A DNA stretch of 64,000 nt from Candidatus Terraquivivens tengchongensis (lineage in GTDB: Archaea; Thermoproteota; Nitrososphaeria_A; Caldarchaeales; Wolframiiraptoraceae), in assembly GCA_023268355.1 (NCBI GenBank), contig JALNJK010000002.1, forward strand, positions 124,001-188,000. The letters run 5' to 3'. Each line of letters begins with the position of its first letter. Position 1 is the first letter of the stretch. The translations under genes and the position numbers were made by a program. Shown here one piece after another: positions 16,535 to 24,186 of the stretch. The notes under the pieces are model-generated. The model did no database searches. It had not been told where the DNA came from and saw only the letters and a program-made list of their open reading frames with translations.

Positions 16535-18097
16535 TTACGTAAAGCTTTCCTGTTCTTCTAATTTTATCTTTTCCATAATGTCAGGGGTCACGCCCATCTT
16601 TTTCAGAAGCTTCGTAACGTCTGGAGGCTCCTTCCTATCTATGAGCTCTGCTGAAAATTTTGCTATCTTTGGAAGGTATTTAGCGTATATGCTCAACCTC
16701 TTTATTGCGACGGTACGTTTCTCAACTTTTATTAGATAACGCTTAAGCTCTCTGGCACATTCCCTTATTGCGATTATAAGCTCGCGTTCAATTTCCGGTC
16801 TATCGGCTATTGCCTCCTTGCCTACGGTCTTGTAAGGAATTTTCAGAGAACATATATGCGTGACAACAACAAGTGGTGCAACTTTTGGGACATTATAATT
16901 ATTCCAATCAATTCTTTCAGATACTACTTTCCATACAACGTCAGCTCTTTCATCGTAGAGGAGCGGTATTTTATTCGCAAACCTGTATATTTGTATATTC
17001 TCGCTTGGCGGTATCTTGCCACCATATGCTATTGCAACTTCTACTATGAACGGAAAGCCAGAATAGGACTGTGGTGGTCTTTGGACAACGTAGAGGAACT
17101 CCGGCATCAGTATTGCCCTAATGCCCGCCTCAAGCAAATCCTTGCCTATTGGACTGAGGGGGGTCGGGTCTGGTGCCCTGAACTTTTTATACCTTTTGAT
17201 GGCCTCTACGAGCGCAGTAAGCTGATCATGATTTAATTCCTTTGGGTTTGCTGTGTGCGCGAGGCCAGCCAGCTCTAGAACTTCTCTTGCAGTTTTAGGG
17301 CCAACGCGCTGGAAGCTGGACGTCAAAAAGGATAAAAGAGTTTCAGACTTTGTTGCGGATATCAGCCGCTTCATGGTTTCTACATCAACTCCTACTGGAT
17401 GCGGTAGCGCCTCTTTTGGAGGTTCTGGTACCTTTTCGGCAACCCTTGGGAAGTAGTATAACCTGCCCTTAGGGTCGATGAACGTCAACGAAGCATTCGG
17501 GTTTGCAATGGCAGTATTTCTGAAGTACTCGACTATCTTCGCCTTGCTATTGGTGTAATCCGCCTCGAGATAATAATCTATTATCGTGCCCCTCCAATTA
17601 TCGTTATTTTTATGAACTTTATGATCGAGCACTATAGGTTTATTCTCAACGATGTCAATTCTCAAAACGAACTCATGTATGTCCCCATCTTTACAGGATA
17701 TAACAGTCACTGGTCTGTTGGTTGTAATCTGGCCGTACAATAACGCCATTGTACCACCAAGCCCAAAAGTTCCACGCGATTGACGGTATCCGTACTTGCT
17801 TCCGTAAAATACGGTTGCAAAGGCGTGTGGTATGTGTTCCGCATCAACACCTATCCCGTTATCTTTAACCCTCAACCTGAAAATTTTAACGTCTTCAGAG
17901 CTGCCCTCGCCCACCTCTTGTAGCTCAACGATTACCTCAGGTAAAATCCTTCCTACTTCACAGGCATCAAGCGAATTTTCTACGAGTTCTCTGATTGATG
18001 TATAAAGAGAACGGCTAGGATTTGTGAATCCAGCAATATCTCTATTACGGTAAAAGAAATCAGCGGGCGATATTTTCTCGAATTTTACTTCTGCCAA
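16535..18097 (-). CDS. top6B: DNA topoisomerase VI subunit B
   Basis: A 520-residue GHKL ATPase that, with subunit A, relaxes and decatenates DNA by double-strand passage. ATP-binding motifs are intact: RELVENSLDACE (N box), VKDNGIG (G1 box) and SRGTFGLGG (G2/lid). The transducer domain follows, and the length is normal. Subunit A, often adjacent, is not in the window. A GTG at 18106 can be read as the start, but it lies inside a GGTGAT Shine-Dalgarno; the TTG at 18097, four bases after that site, is better placed. Confidence 0.92.
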   Translation of the reverse strand: MAEVKFEKISPADFFYRNRDIAGFTNPSRSLYTSIRELVENSLDACEVGRILPEVIVELQEVGEGSSEDVKIFRLRVKDNGIGVDAEHIPHAFATVFYGSKYGYRQSRGTFGLGGTMALLYGQITTNRPVTVISCKDGDIHEFVLRIDIVENKPIVLDHKVHKNNDNWRGTIIDYYLEADYTNSKAKIVEYFRNTAIANPNASLTFIDPKGRLYYFPRVAEKVPEPPKEALPHPVGVDVETMKRLISATKSETLLSFLTSSFQRVGPKTAREVLELAGLAHTANPKELNHDQLTALVEAIKRYKKFRAPDPTPLSPIGKDLLEAGIRAILMPEFLYVVQRPPQSYSGFPFIVEVAIAYGGKIPPSENIQIYRFANKIPLLYDERADVVWKVVSERIDWNNYNVPKVAPLVVVTHICSLKIPYKTVGKEAIADRPEIERELIIAIRECARELKRYLIKVEKRTVAIKRLSIYAKYLPKIAKFSAELIDRKEPPDVTKLLKKMGVTPDIMEKIKLEEQESFT

Positions 18098-18193
18098 TTT
18101 TATCACCGTTCTTGGATTTGTGTCACGAATATTGTTATAGACTGCTACGCAATTTGTGCACAGCGCCTATTTTATCTTTCCCTAGGAATAACC

Positions 18194-18790
18194 CTATAGT
18201 TTAAATCCAGGCATAAACTTCCCCGCTTTTCTCTTCCGGGCATATTCGTCAAGCATCTTATATACCACGCTGTGCGGTGAGCCGGTTATCAGCCTTATCA
18301 CGGCCTCTTTAGCAGCTTCAACATCCTGAGGATCTCCTATTATCGCTACTGTATCTCCGTATATTGACACTAATACGTGAGCATTTTCTTCGATTATTTT
18401 TCTCGTCTTTCCTTCAGTTCCTATAAGTCTGGCCCTAACCCTAACCAGGTCATTCACATTCTTGCCGATGAAATCTTCTAAATGCACGATGTCTAGCACC
18501 ACATTATCTTCAAAAAGTTTGAATGCCCTTTCTGGTGAAAAGCCTCTTCCTATTGCAACTACAACGTCACGGGCTTTAAACATGGCTGCCGGATCTCCTC
18601 CTTCGTTTGGGGACTTCGCAAGTTCTATTGATACGACACCATATTTGCTATCAATCGTGAGCTTCACGCCTAGCTTTTCCTCTATTGTCTTCTTCACAGA
18701 ACCGTTAACTCCTATCAGTACACCTATTCGGTCTTTAGGTATGGTTACCGTAAGGATTCCATGCTTCAATTCTGAATTATCGGAATACAT
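18194..18790 (-). CDS. KH-domain RNA-binding protein (Dim2/Pno1-like)
   Basis: A 198-residue protein with two KH-type domains. The first has IPKDRIGVLIGVNGSVKKTI with the GxxG-type loop, and the second has VRARLIGTEGKTRKIIEE. It matches the archaeal Dim2/Krr1-like family, which helps process 16S rRNA and in many archaea neighbours RIO1, aIF1A and Top6B. The same genes are close here although their strands differ. The ATG start is clear. Confidence 0.87.
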   Translation of the reverse strand: MYSDNSELKHGILTVTIPKDRIGVLIGVNGSVKKTIEEKLGVKLTIDSKYGVVSIELAKSPNEGGDPAAMFKARDVVVAIGRGFSPERAFKLFEDNVVLDIVHLEDFIGKNVNDLVRVRARLIGTEGKTRKIIEENAHVLVSIYGDTVAIIGDPQDVEAAKEAVIRLITGSPHSVVYKMLDEYARKRKAGKFMPGFKL

Positions 18791-18836
18791 TCCGTCATGT
18801 TTCCAAGAAATTTAGTATTATATAAACAACAACTTG

Positions 18837-18868
18837 ATTTCCTTCAGAAAACGACTTCTGAAGGAAAT
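18837..18868 (-). terminator. 13-bp inverted repeat across the stop codon of the KaiC-like gene
   Basis: ATTTCCTTCAGAA (18837-18849) and its exact reverse complement (18856-18868) are separated by six bases. The hairpin includes the stop codon of the leftward KaiC-like gene and is followed in the transcript by a T-rich stretch. It may end transcription or stabilise the mRNA; no direct evidence decides. Confidence 0.45.
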
Positions 18869-19584
18869 ACGGTTATTCCGTTTTGTGTTATCTTAAACGG
18901 CCTAGGTTGTATGTCATGGTTCACACCTCTCATTTTCTCAATCATTAAAACATAAATGACGCCGCCGACTCTAATAAACCTCTGTAAAAGTATTACACCA
19001 TGAGCGACATATTCTTCGATCTGATACTTCCTCTCAATTGACGATTGTGCAAGTTCCGAAATCACCAATGTCGTGCACTCAAGTGGAGCGATACCCTGGA
19101 TTAAGTTAAGTATGCTCTCTCTCCTTTCCACTTCGTCTGGATATTGTAATATGAATGTCGAGAGGGAATCTATAACGAGTCTTTTAGCATTTACCCTTCT
19201 GCATTCCTTTTTTATCTTTTCTATCAAAGATATGAGTTGGAATTCTTTGCTTCCAATCGGTACCTCACCCATCTTGATACTCTTTGATATGAAACGTACT
19301 GGCGAAGCATCAATTATAGCAATTTTACCCTCTCTCTCCAATTTATCTAAATCCCAACCAAACCTCAGCATGTTAGACTTAATCATTTCAGGATCTTCTT
19401 CAAGAAGCACTAAGACACCATTTTCACCAAATTTAACGGCACCGTTATAAAGGAACTGGACACCAAGTGTCGTCTTACCACAACCCGGTGAACCAAGGAC
19501 TAGCACCATGTATCCTTTTGGTATGCCCTGCCCTTCCAACATAGCATCGATGCCATCTATACCTGTACGGGTGTATGCTCGCAA
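18844..19584 (-). CDS. KaiC-like RecA-superfamily ATPase
   Basis: A 246-residue single-domain KaiC/RadA-type ATPase. Walker A is GSPGCGKTT near residue 30, the catalytic glutamate pair lies in VLLEEDPE, and Walker B is LVIDSLS. It lacks the second domain of true KaiC. Archaeal single-domain KaiC-like proteins are often signalling or regulatory partners; no partner is evident here. A GTG at 19593 could be read as the start, but it sits in a GGGTGAT Shine-Dalgarno. The TTG at 19584, four bases after it, gives the usual family N terminus RTGIDGIDAML and is preferred. Confidence 0.82.
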   Translation of the reverse strand: MRAYTRTGIDGIDAMLEGQGIPKGYMVLVLGSPGCGKTTLGVQFLYNGAVKFGENGVLVLLEEDPEMIKSNMLRFGWDLDKLEREGKIAIIDASPVRFISKSIKMGEVPIGSKEFQLISLIEKIKKECRRVNAKRLVIDSLSTFILQYPDEVERRESILNLIQGIAPLECTTLVISELAQSSIERKYQIEEYVAHGVILLQRFIRVGGVIYVLMIEKMRGVNHDIQPRPFKITQNGITVFPSEVVF

Positions 19585-19626
19585 ACTAATCACCCATATA
19601 CATATAAAAGTTATTTTTAAATTTAG

Positions 19627-19707
19627 CTATTTAACACTACCTCCGCCTAGTCTTTCTTGTGGGCGCTTTTCACACTCATCAATATGTTCCTTCTCAAATG
19701 GGTACAT
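19627..19707 (-). CDS. Possible 26-residue peptide
   Basis: A very short reading frame starts two bases after the stop of the zinc-ribbon gene. It encodes a charged peptide beginning MYPFEKEHIDECEK and ending GGGSVK. Nothing supports it beyond position and an ATG. It may be chance. Confidence 0.15.
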   Translation of the reverse strand: MYPFEKEHIDECEKRPQERLGGGSVK

Positions 19708-19709
19708 CT

Positions 19710-19880
19710 CTACCCCTTCGGATGACCCTCAAGCTCTTTTAATGCATCCGAATTGTCCACTTCAATCACCACTGGCCCGATGTAGTCACACGAAGAGCAC
19801 TGATACAACATTCCTGCATATCCGCCCAAGTATAAATTAATCCTATCGCTTTTGCAGATAGGGCATATTAGGGTTTTCAT
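19710..19880 (-). CDS. Small zinc-ribbon protein (56 residues)
   Basis: An ATG at 19880, three bases after the stop of the Lrp-type regulator gene, opens a 56-residue frame. It contains CPIC at residues 6-9 and CSSC at 28-31, a classic two-knuckle zinc ribbon, followed by an acidic C terminus. The tight spacing suggests co-transcription with the regulator. Such mini zinc ribbons are common in archaea and usually lack assigned functions. Confidence 0.65.
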   Translation of the reverse strand: MKTLICPICKSDRINLYLGGYAGMLYQCSSCDYIGPVVIEVDNSDALKELEGHPKG

Positions 19881-19883
19881 ACA

Positions 19884-20327
19884 TCAGAACTCCTCTTTGA
19901 TCGTAAGAAATGATGCGCATGTCATGCTCTTCCCAACACCTTCAATAGCCCTGAGCTTGTCTATAACGAGCTCGCCTATCGATTGTATTGACTCCCCTCT
20001 TACCTTCAAAAGTATGTCCCACTCACCGGATATCAGATGAACCTCATGAACGTCGGGCAGTGTTGCTATATATTCACCAAGCTTTTTTTGAGAAATGTTC
20101 GCTCCTGGAAGAAAGGATATTAACACGAACGCCGTCGCTGGCTTGCCGAGCTTCGAGTAATCCGGCATTATGGTGAATTTTTTAATTATCCCTTTACTCC
20201 TTAGCTTCTTTATCCTCTCCTGAACAGTCGTCCTCGGCATGTTGAGCTTCATTGCAAGCTCCGAGACGCTCTGGCTTGCATCCTCAATAAGCTCATTTAA
20301 TATCTTCCAATCTTTTTCGTCCATCAT
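19884..20327 (-). CDS. Lrp/AsnC-family transcriptional regulator
   Basis: A 147-residue regulator with an N-terminal helix-turn-helix (SVSELAMKLNMPRTTVQERI, residues about 20-39) and a C-terminal RAM ligand-binding domain (VLISFLPGA, then VHLISGEWDILLKV). These proteins sense amino acids and form octamers on DNA. Its target is unknown. It precedes a small zinc-ribbon gene in the same direction and lies next to the ubiquitin-region genes without overlapping them. Confidence 0.88.
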   Translation of the reverse strand: MMDEKDWKILNELIEDASQSVSELAMKLNMPRTTVQERIKKLRSKGIIKKFTIMPDYSKLGKPATAFVLISFLPGANISQKKLGEYIATLPDVHEVHLISGEWDILLKVRGESIQSIGELVIDKLRAIEGVGKSMTCASFLTIKEEF

Positions 20328-20415
20328 GTCATTATAAAATAATGTTAACGGTTGCTTTTGGTTCTTACTCTTATGATGTTTATTCGTTAAGAACTGAATT
20401 AAAAGTAAAGGAAGT

Positions 20416-21216
20416 TTAGCTGACGCTGGAGGCCTGCGCCTCCTTCCAGATAAGTATTATTGCATACTCTCTAGGTATGCCCTTAGACTGCACAATGGTC
20501 TCTATATTCTTCTGCAAGGATTCATCAACCCTTGGGCCAAACTTCGCTCCATGCTTTTCTTTTAACTCTTCGTAGAGTTTGTCAGCAAGCTCGGTGTACG
20601 TTGTTAAAGAATAAATTTTTTTCGGCAACTCAGAAATCGTTCTAGCCATTTCTTCCAGTTCTCTAATCTTCTTTTTCTTCTCAGAAAGTTCTTGCCTAAG
20701 GATTGTGACCTTTGCCTCTAAGCTTGCTTTAAGCTCTTGAGGCACGGACACGTTCGAGCTTTCCTTATATTTCAGCGTATCTAACTCAACGATCGAGATA
20801 CATAATTCCGTCTCAATATTCGAAAATTCAGTCTCCAATTTGCTCTTAGCCGCATTAATTTTTTCAACTAAAGACGCCGACTCACCAACTATTTGCTCCC
20901 TCATCGCGTTCCATCTTGCCAAAACCTCTCTAATGGTTGCAATACTGATGTCCTGTTCCAGAAGCATCTTTTGGAATATTTGCTCCCGTATCTTTACTTC
21001 TTGTATCTTTGACATGAGAGCGTCATACCTATCAAAAGCTTCTTTAACTATTGAAACCTCAAGGTCCTTAGGTGGTACGATACTCTCAGGTGGTTTTTCT
21101 TGCAACTTTGCTTCTGTTTCTATAGTGCTTACTTCAGGCTCTAGCTGAGGAACTTCCTCTACTATGTCCTTCGGCATTTTTTCTTCTTTAAACTTTATAA
21201 CTATCTTTTTTGGCAT
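20416..21216 (-). CDS. Coiled-coil protein next to the Rpn11-like gene
   Basis: I do not recognise a family. The 266-residue protein has a basic N-terminal strand (PKKIVIKFKEEK), an acidic proline-containing linker to about residue 55, then long helices with heptad character (about 60-210) and a compact C-terminal segment ending in WKEAQASSVS. It follows the Rpn11-like deubiquitinase gene by 50 bases on the same strand, so it is probably cotranscribed and may be a partner or adaptor. The ATG at 21216 is preceded by GGGAGGT, which decides the start against a TTG five codons upstream. Confidence 0.65.
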   Translation of the reverse strand: MPKKIVIKFKEEKMPKDIVEEVPQLEPEVSTIETEAKLQEKPPESIVPPKDLEVSIVKEAFDRYDALMSKIQEVKIREQIFQKMLLEQDISIATIREVLARWNAMREQIVGESASLVEKINAAKSKLETEFSNIETELCISIVELDTLKYKESSNVSVPQELKASLEAKVTILRQELSEKKKKIRELEEMARTISELPKKIYSLTTYTELADKLYEELKEKHGAKFGPRVDESLQKNIETIVQSKGIPREYAIILIWKEAQASSVS

Positions 21217-21266
21217 TATAGAACCTCCCAATCAAATCCCAGTTTTTTAAGAATCCACATATAATT

Positions 21267-21896
21267 TCATCCCTTCTTATTTGGTAGAAGTTTCTTGGTT
21301 TTGCTAAAAAACTTTACTATAGAGTCAATATCAAGCATTTTGGTGGTGCTGCCCTTCGCATCTTCGTTAGTATCGGGTTTTTTGGGAATCAAATCAATCA
21401 TTTGGAGACCGATTAGTGTGCTTTCAAGGACTTTATGCCGCTGTAAACCGAGTGTGAACCTTACGGGCACAACTTTTTCATTTTTATCTATTCTAAATAC
21501 GCCGATCTTGAGGTCCGAAACTTTCCAGCTGGCACTAAATTGCACAGGGTCTATGACCAACGCTATGGCCTTAGGAAACATAGCCTGGTAGGCTTTTTGT
21601 GTCTCAATATCTATGGGTGACATAAAGACGTTTAAACCGGGATGCGAATGGTACCAGCCAACTATATACAGGTCTGGAATATTCTCTACCAAGACTTCGG
21701 CAACCAGGGCCATAACGCTCTCCTCAAGCTTAACGTATGCGGGTGAGCTTTGTTGAAGACCCGTAACAGCATCCCAGACTTCAACAACATCCGATACGAC
21801 TTTTCCTACCATTAACCCTGCGACTTCTTGATTAAGGTTGCTAATGGAGTGATGAAGTATCTTACCAAGAGCTAAGGGATAAATACGTGCCCTCAT
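21267..21896 (-). CDS. rpn11: Rpn11-like JAMM deubiquitinase
   Basis: A 209-residue JAMM metalloprotease, homologous to the proteasome lid subunit Rpn11. The active site is intact: Glu24 in EVAGLMVG, His83 and His85, Ser93 and Asp96 in HSHPGLNVFMSPID. In the related C. subterraneum cluster this enzyme trims the ubiquitin precursor after the diglycine and removes ubiquitin from targets. It diverges from the ubiquitin gene across a 194-bp region. The C-terminal about 60 residues are polar and basic, and may be a docking tail. The ATG start is preceded by an AT-rich promoter-like stretch. Confidence 0.93.
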   Translation of the reverse strand: MRARIYPLALGKILHHSISNLNQEVAGLMVGKVVSDVVEVWDAVTGLQQSSPAYVKLEESVMALVAEVLVENIPDLYIVGWYHSHPGLNVFMSPIDIETQKAYQAMFPKAIALVIDPVQFSASWKVSDLKIGVFRIDKNEKVVPVRFTLGLQRHKVLESTLIGLQMIDLIPKKPDTNEDAKGSTTKMLDIDSIVKFFSKTKKLLPNKKG

Positions 21897-22044
21897 GGAA
21901 CCTGCATATTAATGCTTAACCATATTAATTAACGTTTGAAACGACCAATGAGGTTGCCAAATAGCCCTTAGCGTAATGCGCCCAAAATATATGGGAATTC
22001 CCGGCGTTGTTTGCACGTAACCCCCAATCGCTTTAAAAAGTTAA

Positions 22045-22090
22045 TACTTAAATACGTTACAAGTAAAGTGCCGATGGGGGTTAACGACTT
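22045..22090 (+). promoter_or_regulatory. Promoter and ribosome-binding site of the ubiquitin gene
   Basis: A TATA-like ACTTAAATAC lies near 22047-22056, so transcription should begin near 22078. The leader then carries a G-rich GGGGGTT about 8 bases before the ATG at 22091. The placement fits archaeal rules, but the elements are short and unproven. Confidence 0.4.
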
Positions 22091-22372
22091 ATGAAAATCA
22101 AAGTTATACCTGCGGTTGGTGGCGGTAGCCCTCTAGAATTGGAGGTATCACCAAACGCAACAATAGGGGCAGTTAAGGCGAAAATTTGCGCGATTAAGAA
22201 ACTTCCACCAGACACCACGTACCTAACCTACAAGGGTAGGGCCTTAAAAGAAACGGAAACACTCGCAAACATAGGCATATCAGAAGGCGACAAATTGGTC
22301 ATCATAACGAGAACAGTGGGGGGTGACGCTTCTGGAGACCTACTCAGAATTACCCGAACCTCTGTGGAATAA
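22091..22372 (+). CDS. ub: Ubiquitin precursor
   Basis: A 93-residue ubiquitin-like protein with a beta-grasp fold very close to the C. subterraneum protein: N-terminal strand MKIKVIPAVGGGSPLELEV, central LPPDTTYLTYKGRALKETE, and C-terminal DKLVIITRTVGG. The diglycine (77-78) is followed by a 15-residue tail that must be removed before activation, presumably by the Rpn11-like protease. Several lysines are present, so chains are conceivable. The DNA for the diglycine and tail also holds the ribosome-binding site and start of the E2 gene. Confidence 0.95.
   Translation: MKIKVIPAVGGGSPLELEVSPNATIGAVKAKICAIKKLPPDTTYLTYKGRALKETETLANIGISEGDKLVIITRTVGGDASGDLLRITRTSVE
22318..22325 (+). promoter_or_regulatory. 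Shine-Dalgarno of the E2 gene inside the ubiquitin diglycine codons
   Basis: The bases GGGGGGTGA formed by the codons around Gly77-Gly78 of ubiquitin (GTG GGG GGT GAC) contain GGTGA, the archaeal anti-16S match. They lie just before the E2 reading frame. The usual start called for E2 is the GTG at 22323, which is inside this site; a CTG at 22332 sits at better spacing. Confidence 0.45.
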
Positions 22373-22838
22373 AAGACTGGCCGTAGAGTATAGGTTAATG
22401 CAGGAGCGTGACCCTCCGTTATTCGATATAGTTGATGGTGATCTGACACACTATACGGGCGTGATAGTAGGCTCCGGATACTACGAGGGTGGGTACTTTA
22501 AGGTAGAGATAAAAATACCAAGGGCATACCCATACGTGCCGCCTGATGTTGTCTGGCATACAAGGATATGGCATCCCAATTTCACAGACGAAGTCCCTGC
22601 TAGGATATGCGAATCCATTTTCAAAGATGATTGGAGACCTGGATTGTACCTCGTGAACATCATCGAAGCTCTCCAAAATCTGTTAGCCAACCCAAACCCG
22701 GATGATCCGCTCAATTCGATAGCCGCTTATGAAATGAAGTATAGACCTGATGTTTTTTTAAATAGGGTTAGGTATTACATACAGTTATACGCAACCCCAG
22801 AAAAGCTCTTTGAGAAAAAGCTAAAGTGGCGAATATAG
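22323..22838 (+). CDS. e2: Ubiquitin-conjugating enzyme E2
   Basis: A protein of up to 171 residues with a full UBC fold. It shows the N-terminal helix KRLAVEYRLMQERDPP, the strand GGYFKVEIKIPRAYPYVPP, the HPN motif at 84-86 and the catalytic cysteine Cys96 in ARICESIFKDDW, then IIEALQNLLANPNPDDPLN. It receives ubiquitin from the E1 encoded downstream. The coding region overlaps the end of the ubiquitin gene by 50 bases in another frame. The first residues are uncertain: GTG 22323, or possibly a CTG start at 22332; the conserved core begins after either. Confidence 0.93.
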   Translation: MTLLETYSELPEPLWNKRLAVEYRLMQERDPPLFDIVDGDLTHYTGVIVGSGYYEGGYFKVEIKIPRAYPYVPPDVVWHTRIWHPNFTDEVPARICESIFKDDWRPGLYLVNIIEALQNLLANPNPDDPLNSIAAYEMKYRPDVFLNRVRYYIQLYATPEKLFEKKLKWRI

Positions 22839-22962
22839 CTAAAATTTCGTTTTCCACAATCTCGTGGAGCGTAAGATACAGGGGAGTAGAATTCTTAAAA
22901 TGCATCTACAATGGATACGCACTAAAAGGGTTTACAAAACTCTATTCTAGAGGATAATAAAC

Positions 22963-22975
22963 ATTATTATATCGT
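22963..22975 (+). promoter_or_regulatory. TATA box for the E1 gene
   Basis: An AT-rich CATTATTATATCG lies about 28 bp before the E1 ATG, the position expected for a leaderless transcript. It suggests that E1, the RING gene and the coiled-coil gene form a unit separable from ubiquitin and E2. Confidence 0.45.
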
Positions 22976-22998
22976 TTTAGCAGACTTTCGAGCTGTAA

Positions 22999-24186
22999 AT
23001 GGAGCCGTATCTGCTGGAAAGATATGATAGACAGATAAGAATCAGCGGATGGGATCAGTGGAAAGTATCGAACTCAACAGTCTTAATAGCGGGCGTAGGC
23101 GCAACGGGTTGCGAGTTAGCAAAGAACCTTTGCCTTGCAGGAATAGGTAAGCTGATCTTAGTTGACAACGATGTGATCGAGCTCTCGAACCTTAACCGCC
23201 AAATGCTTTTTGACGATTCTGATATAGGTTCACCGAAAGCTATAATTGCCAAAGAGAAGCTCCAGAAGATAAACCCCTATGTTAAGGTTGATGCTTACTA
23301 TGAGGACATAAGAAAGTTTGACGAATCTATGTTAAAGAACGTGGATGTGTTTTGTTCTTGTCTAGACAACTGGGCAACGAGAAGGTGGCTCAACTCGCTT
23401 GCCGTCGAGCTTAAGAAACCACTCGTGGATACAGCGATCGAAGGCCTTTATGGGAATGTACAGGTTGTAATACCAGGAGAAACCGCATGTCTTGAATGTC
23501 ATGGTGATGCCTTAATCCCTAAGGACACACAATTGGCTGAATGTACACTTAGAAGGCGTAAGCCAGAGGACTTGGCTGAGGACTTAAGGAAAAACAAAAT
23601 CGAGATACCCTTTGAACTTGTTAAAGAGCTGTTCTCTATGGGTATAAAAACGATTTATGACCTGAAATATACGCCAATAGAAAGGTTTCAAAAAGAAGGT
23701 AGTAAGATTTCCGAGGAGATACTCAGGATAAGGGATCTTCTAAAGCCCAAGCTACCGGCAATTCAAGGAGGAGCATCGGTCATAGCAGGTGTGGCATCTT
23801 TAGAGGTACTAAAAATAATACATGGTGGAAGCATTGGAAAGGTAGCGAAGCACCTAATAGTCTACGATGGCGTATCACAAAGGTTAACTAAGGTCACTCT
23901 AAAAAGAAGAGAAGACTGCTTTGTTTGTGGCGATATTATGCAAGGAAAACCAATCGAGATAACGGTTAGTCCTGACGACTATATATGGAACTTAAAGGAA
24001 AAGGTAAGTACATTATTCAGCATCCCAGATCCCGAAATCCAGTATAAAAAGTGGATATTAAAAGACGAACAAAAGTTATCGGAGATAAACATTAAAAGCG
24101 ACGACATACTATATATCCACACGAGTAGGCGGTACGTGCCAATACCCATAAAGGTGAGCCTTATTGAAAATAGTAGTGGGACATGA
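22999..24186 (+). CDS. e1: Ubiquitin-activating enzyme E1
   Basis: A 395-residue single-module E1. The ATP-binding Rossmann motif is GVGATG (32-37), with Asp56, Arg67 and Lys80 of the adenylation site. Zinc is bound by CLEC (164-167) and CFVC (307-310). The catalytic cysteine is probably Cys182 in AECTLRRRKPED, matching the CTL/CTI motif of eukaryotic E1 enzymes. Residues from about 317 to 380 form a beta-grasp-like domain comparable to the ubiquitin-fold domain that recruits E2. The last 23 bases overlap the RING gene. The length is close to the C. subterraneum enzyme. Confidence 0.93.
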   Translation: MEPYLLERYDRQIRISGWDQWKVSNSTVLIAGVGATGCELAKNLCLAGIGKLILVDNDVIELSNLNRQMLFDDSDIGSPKAIIAKEKLQKINPYVKVDAYYEDIRKFDESMLKNVDVFCSCLDNWATRRWLNSLAVELKKPLVDTAIEGLYGNVQVVIPGETACLECHGDALIPKDTQLAECTLRRRKPEDLAEDLRKNKIEIPFELVKELFSMGIKTIYDLKYTPIERFQKEGSKISEEILRIRDLLKPKLPAIQGGASVIAGVASLEVLKIIHGGSIGKVAKHLIVYDGVSQRLTKVTLKRREDCFVCGDIMQGKPIEITVSPDDYIWNLKEKVSTLFSIPDPEIQYKKWILKDEQKLSEINIKSDDILYIHTSRRYVPIPIKVSLIENSSGT

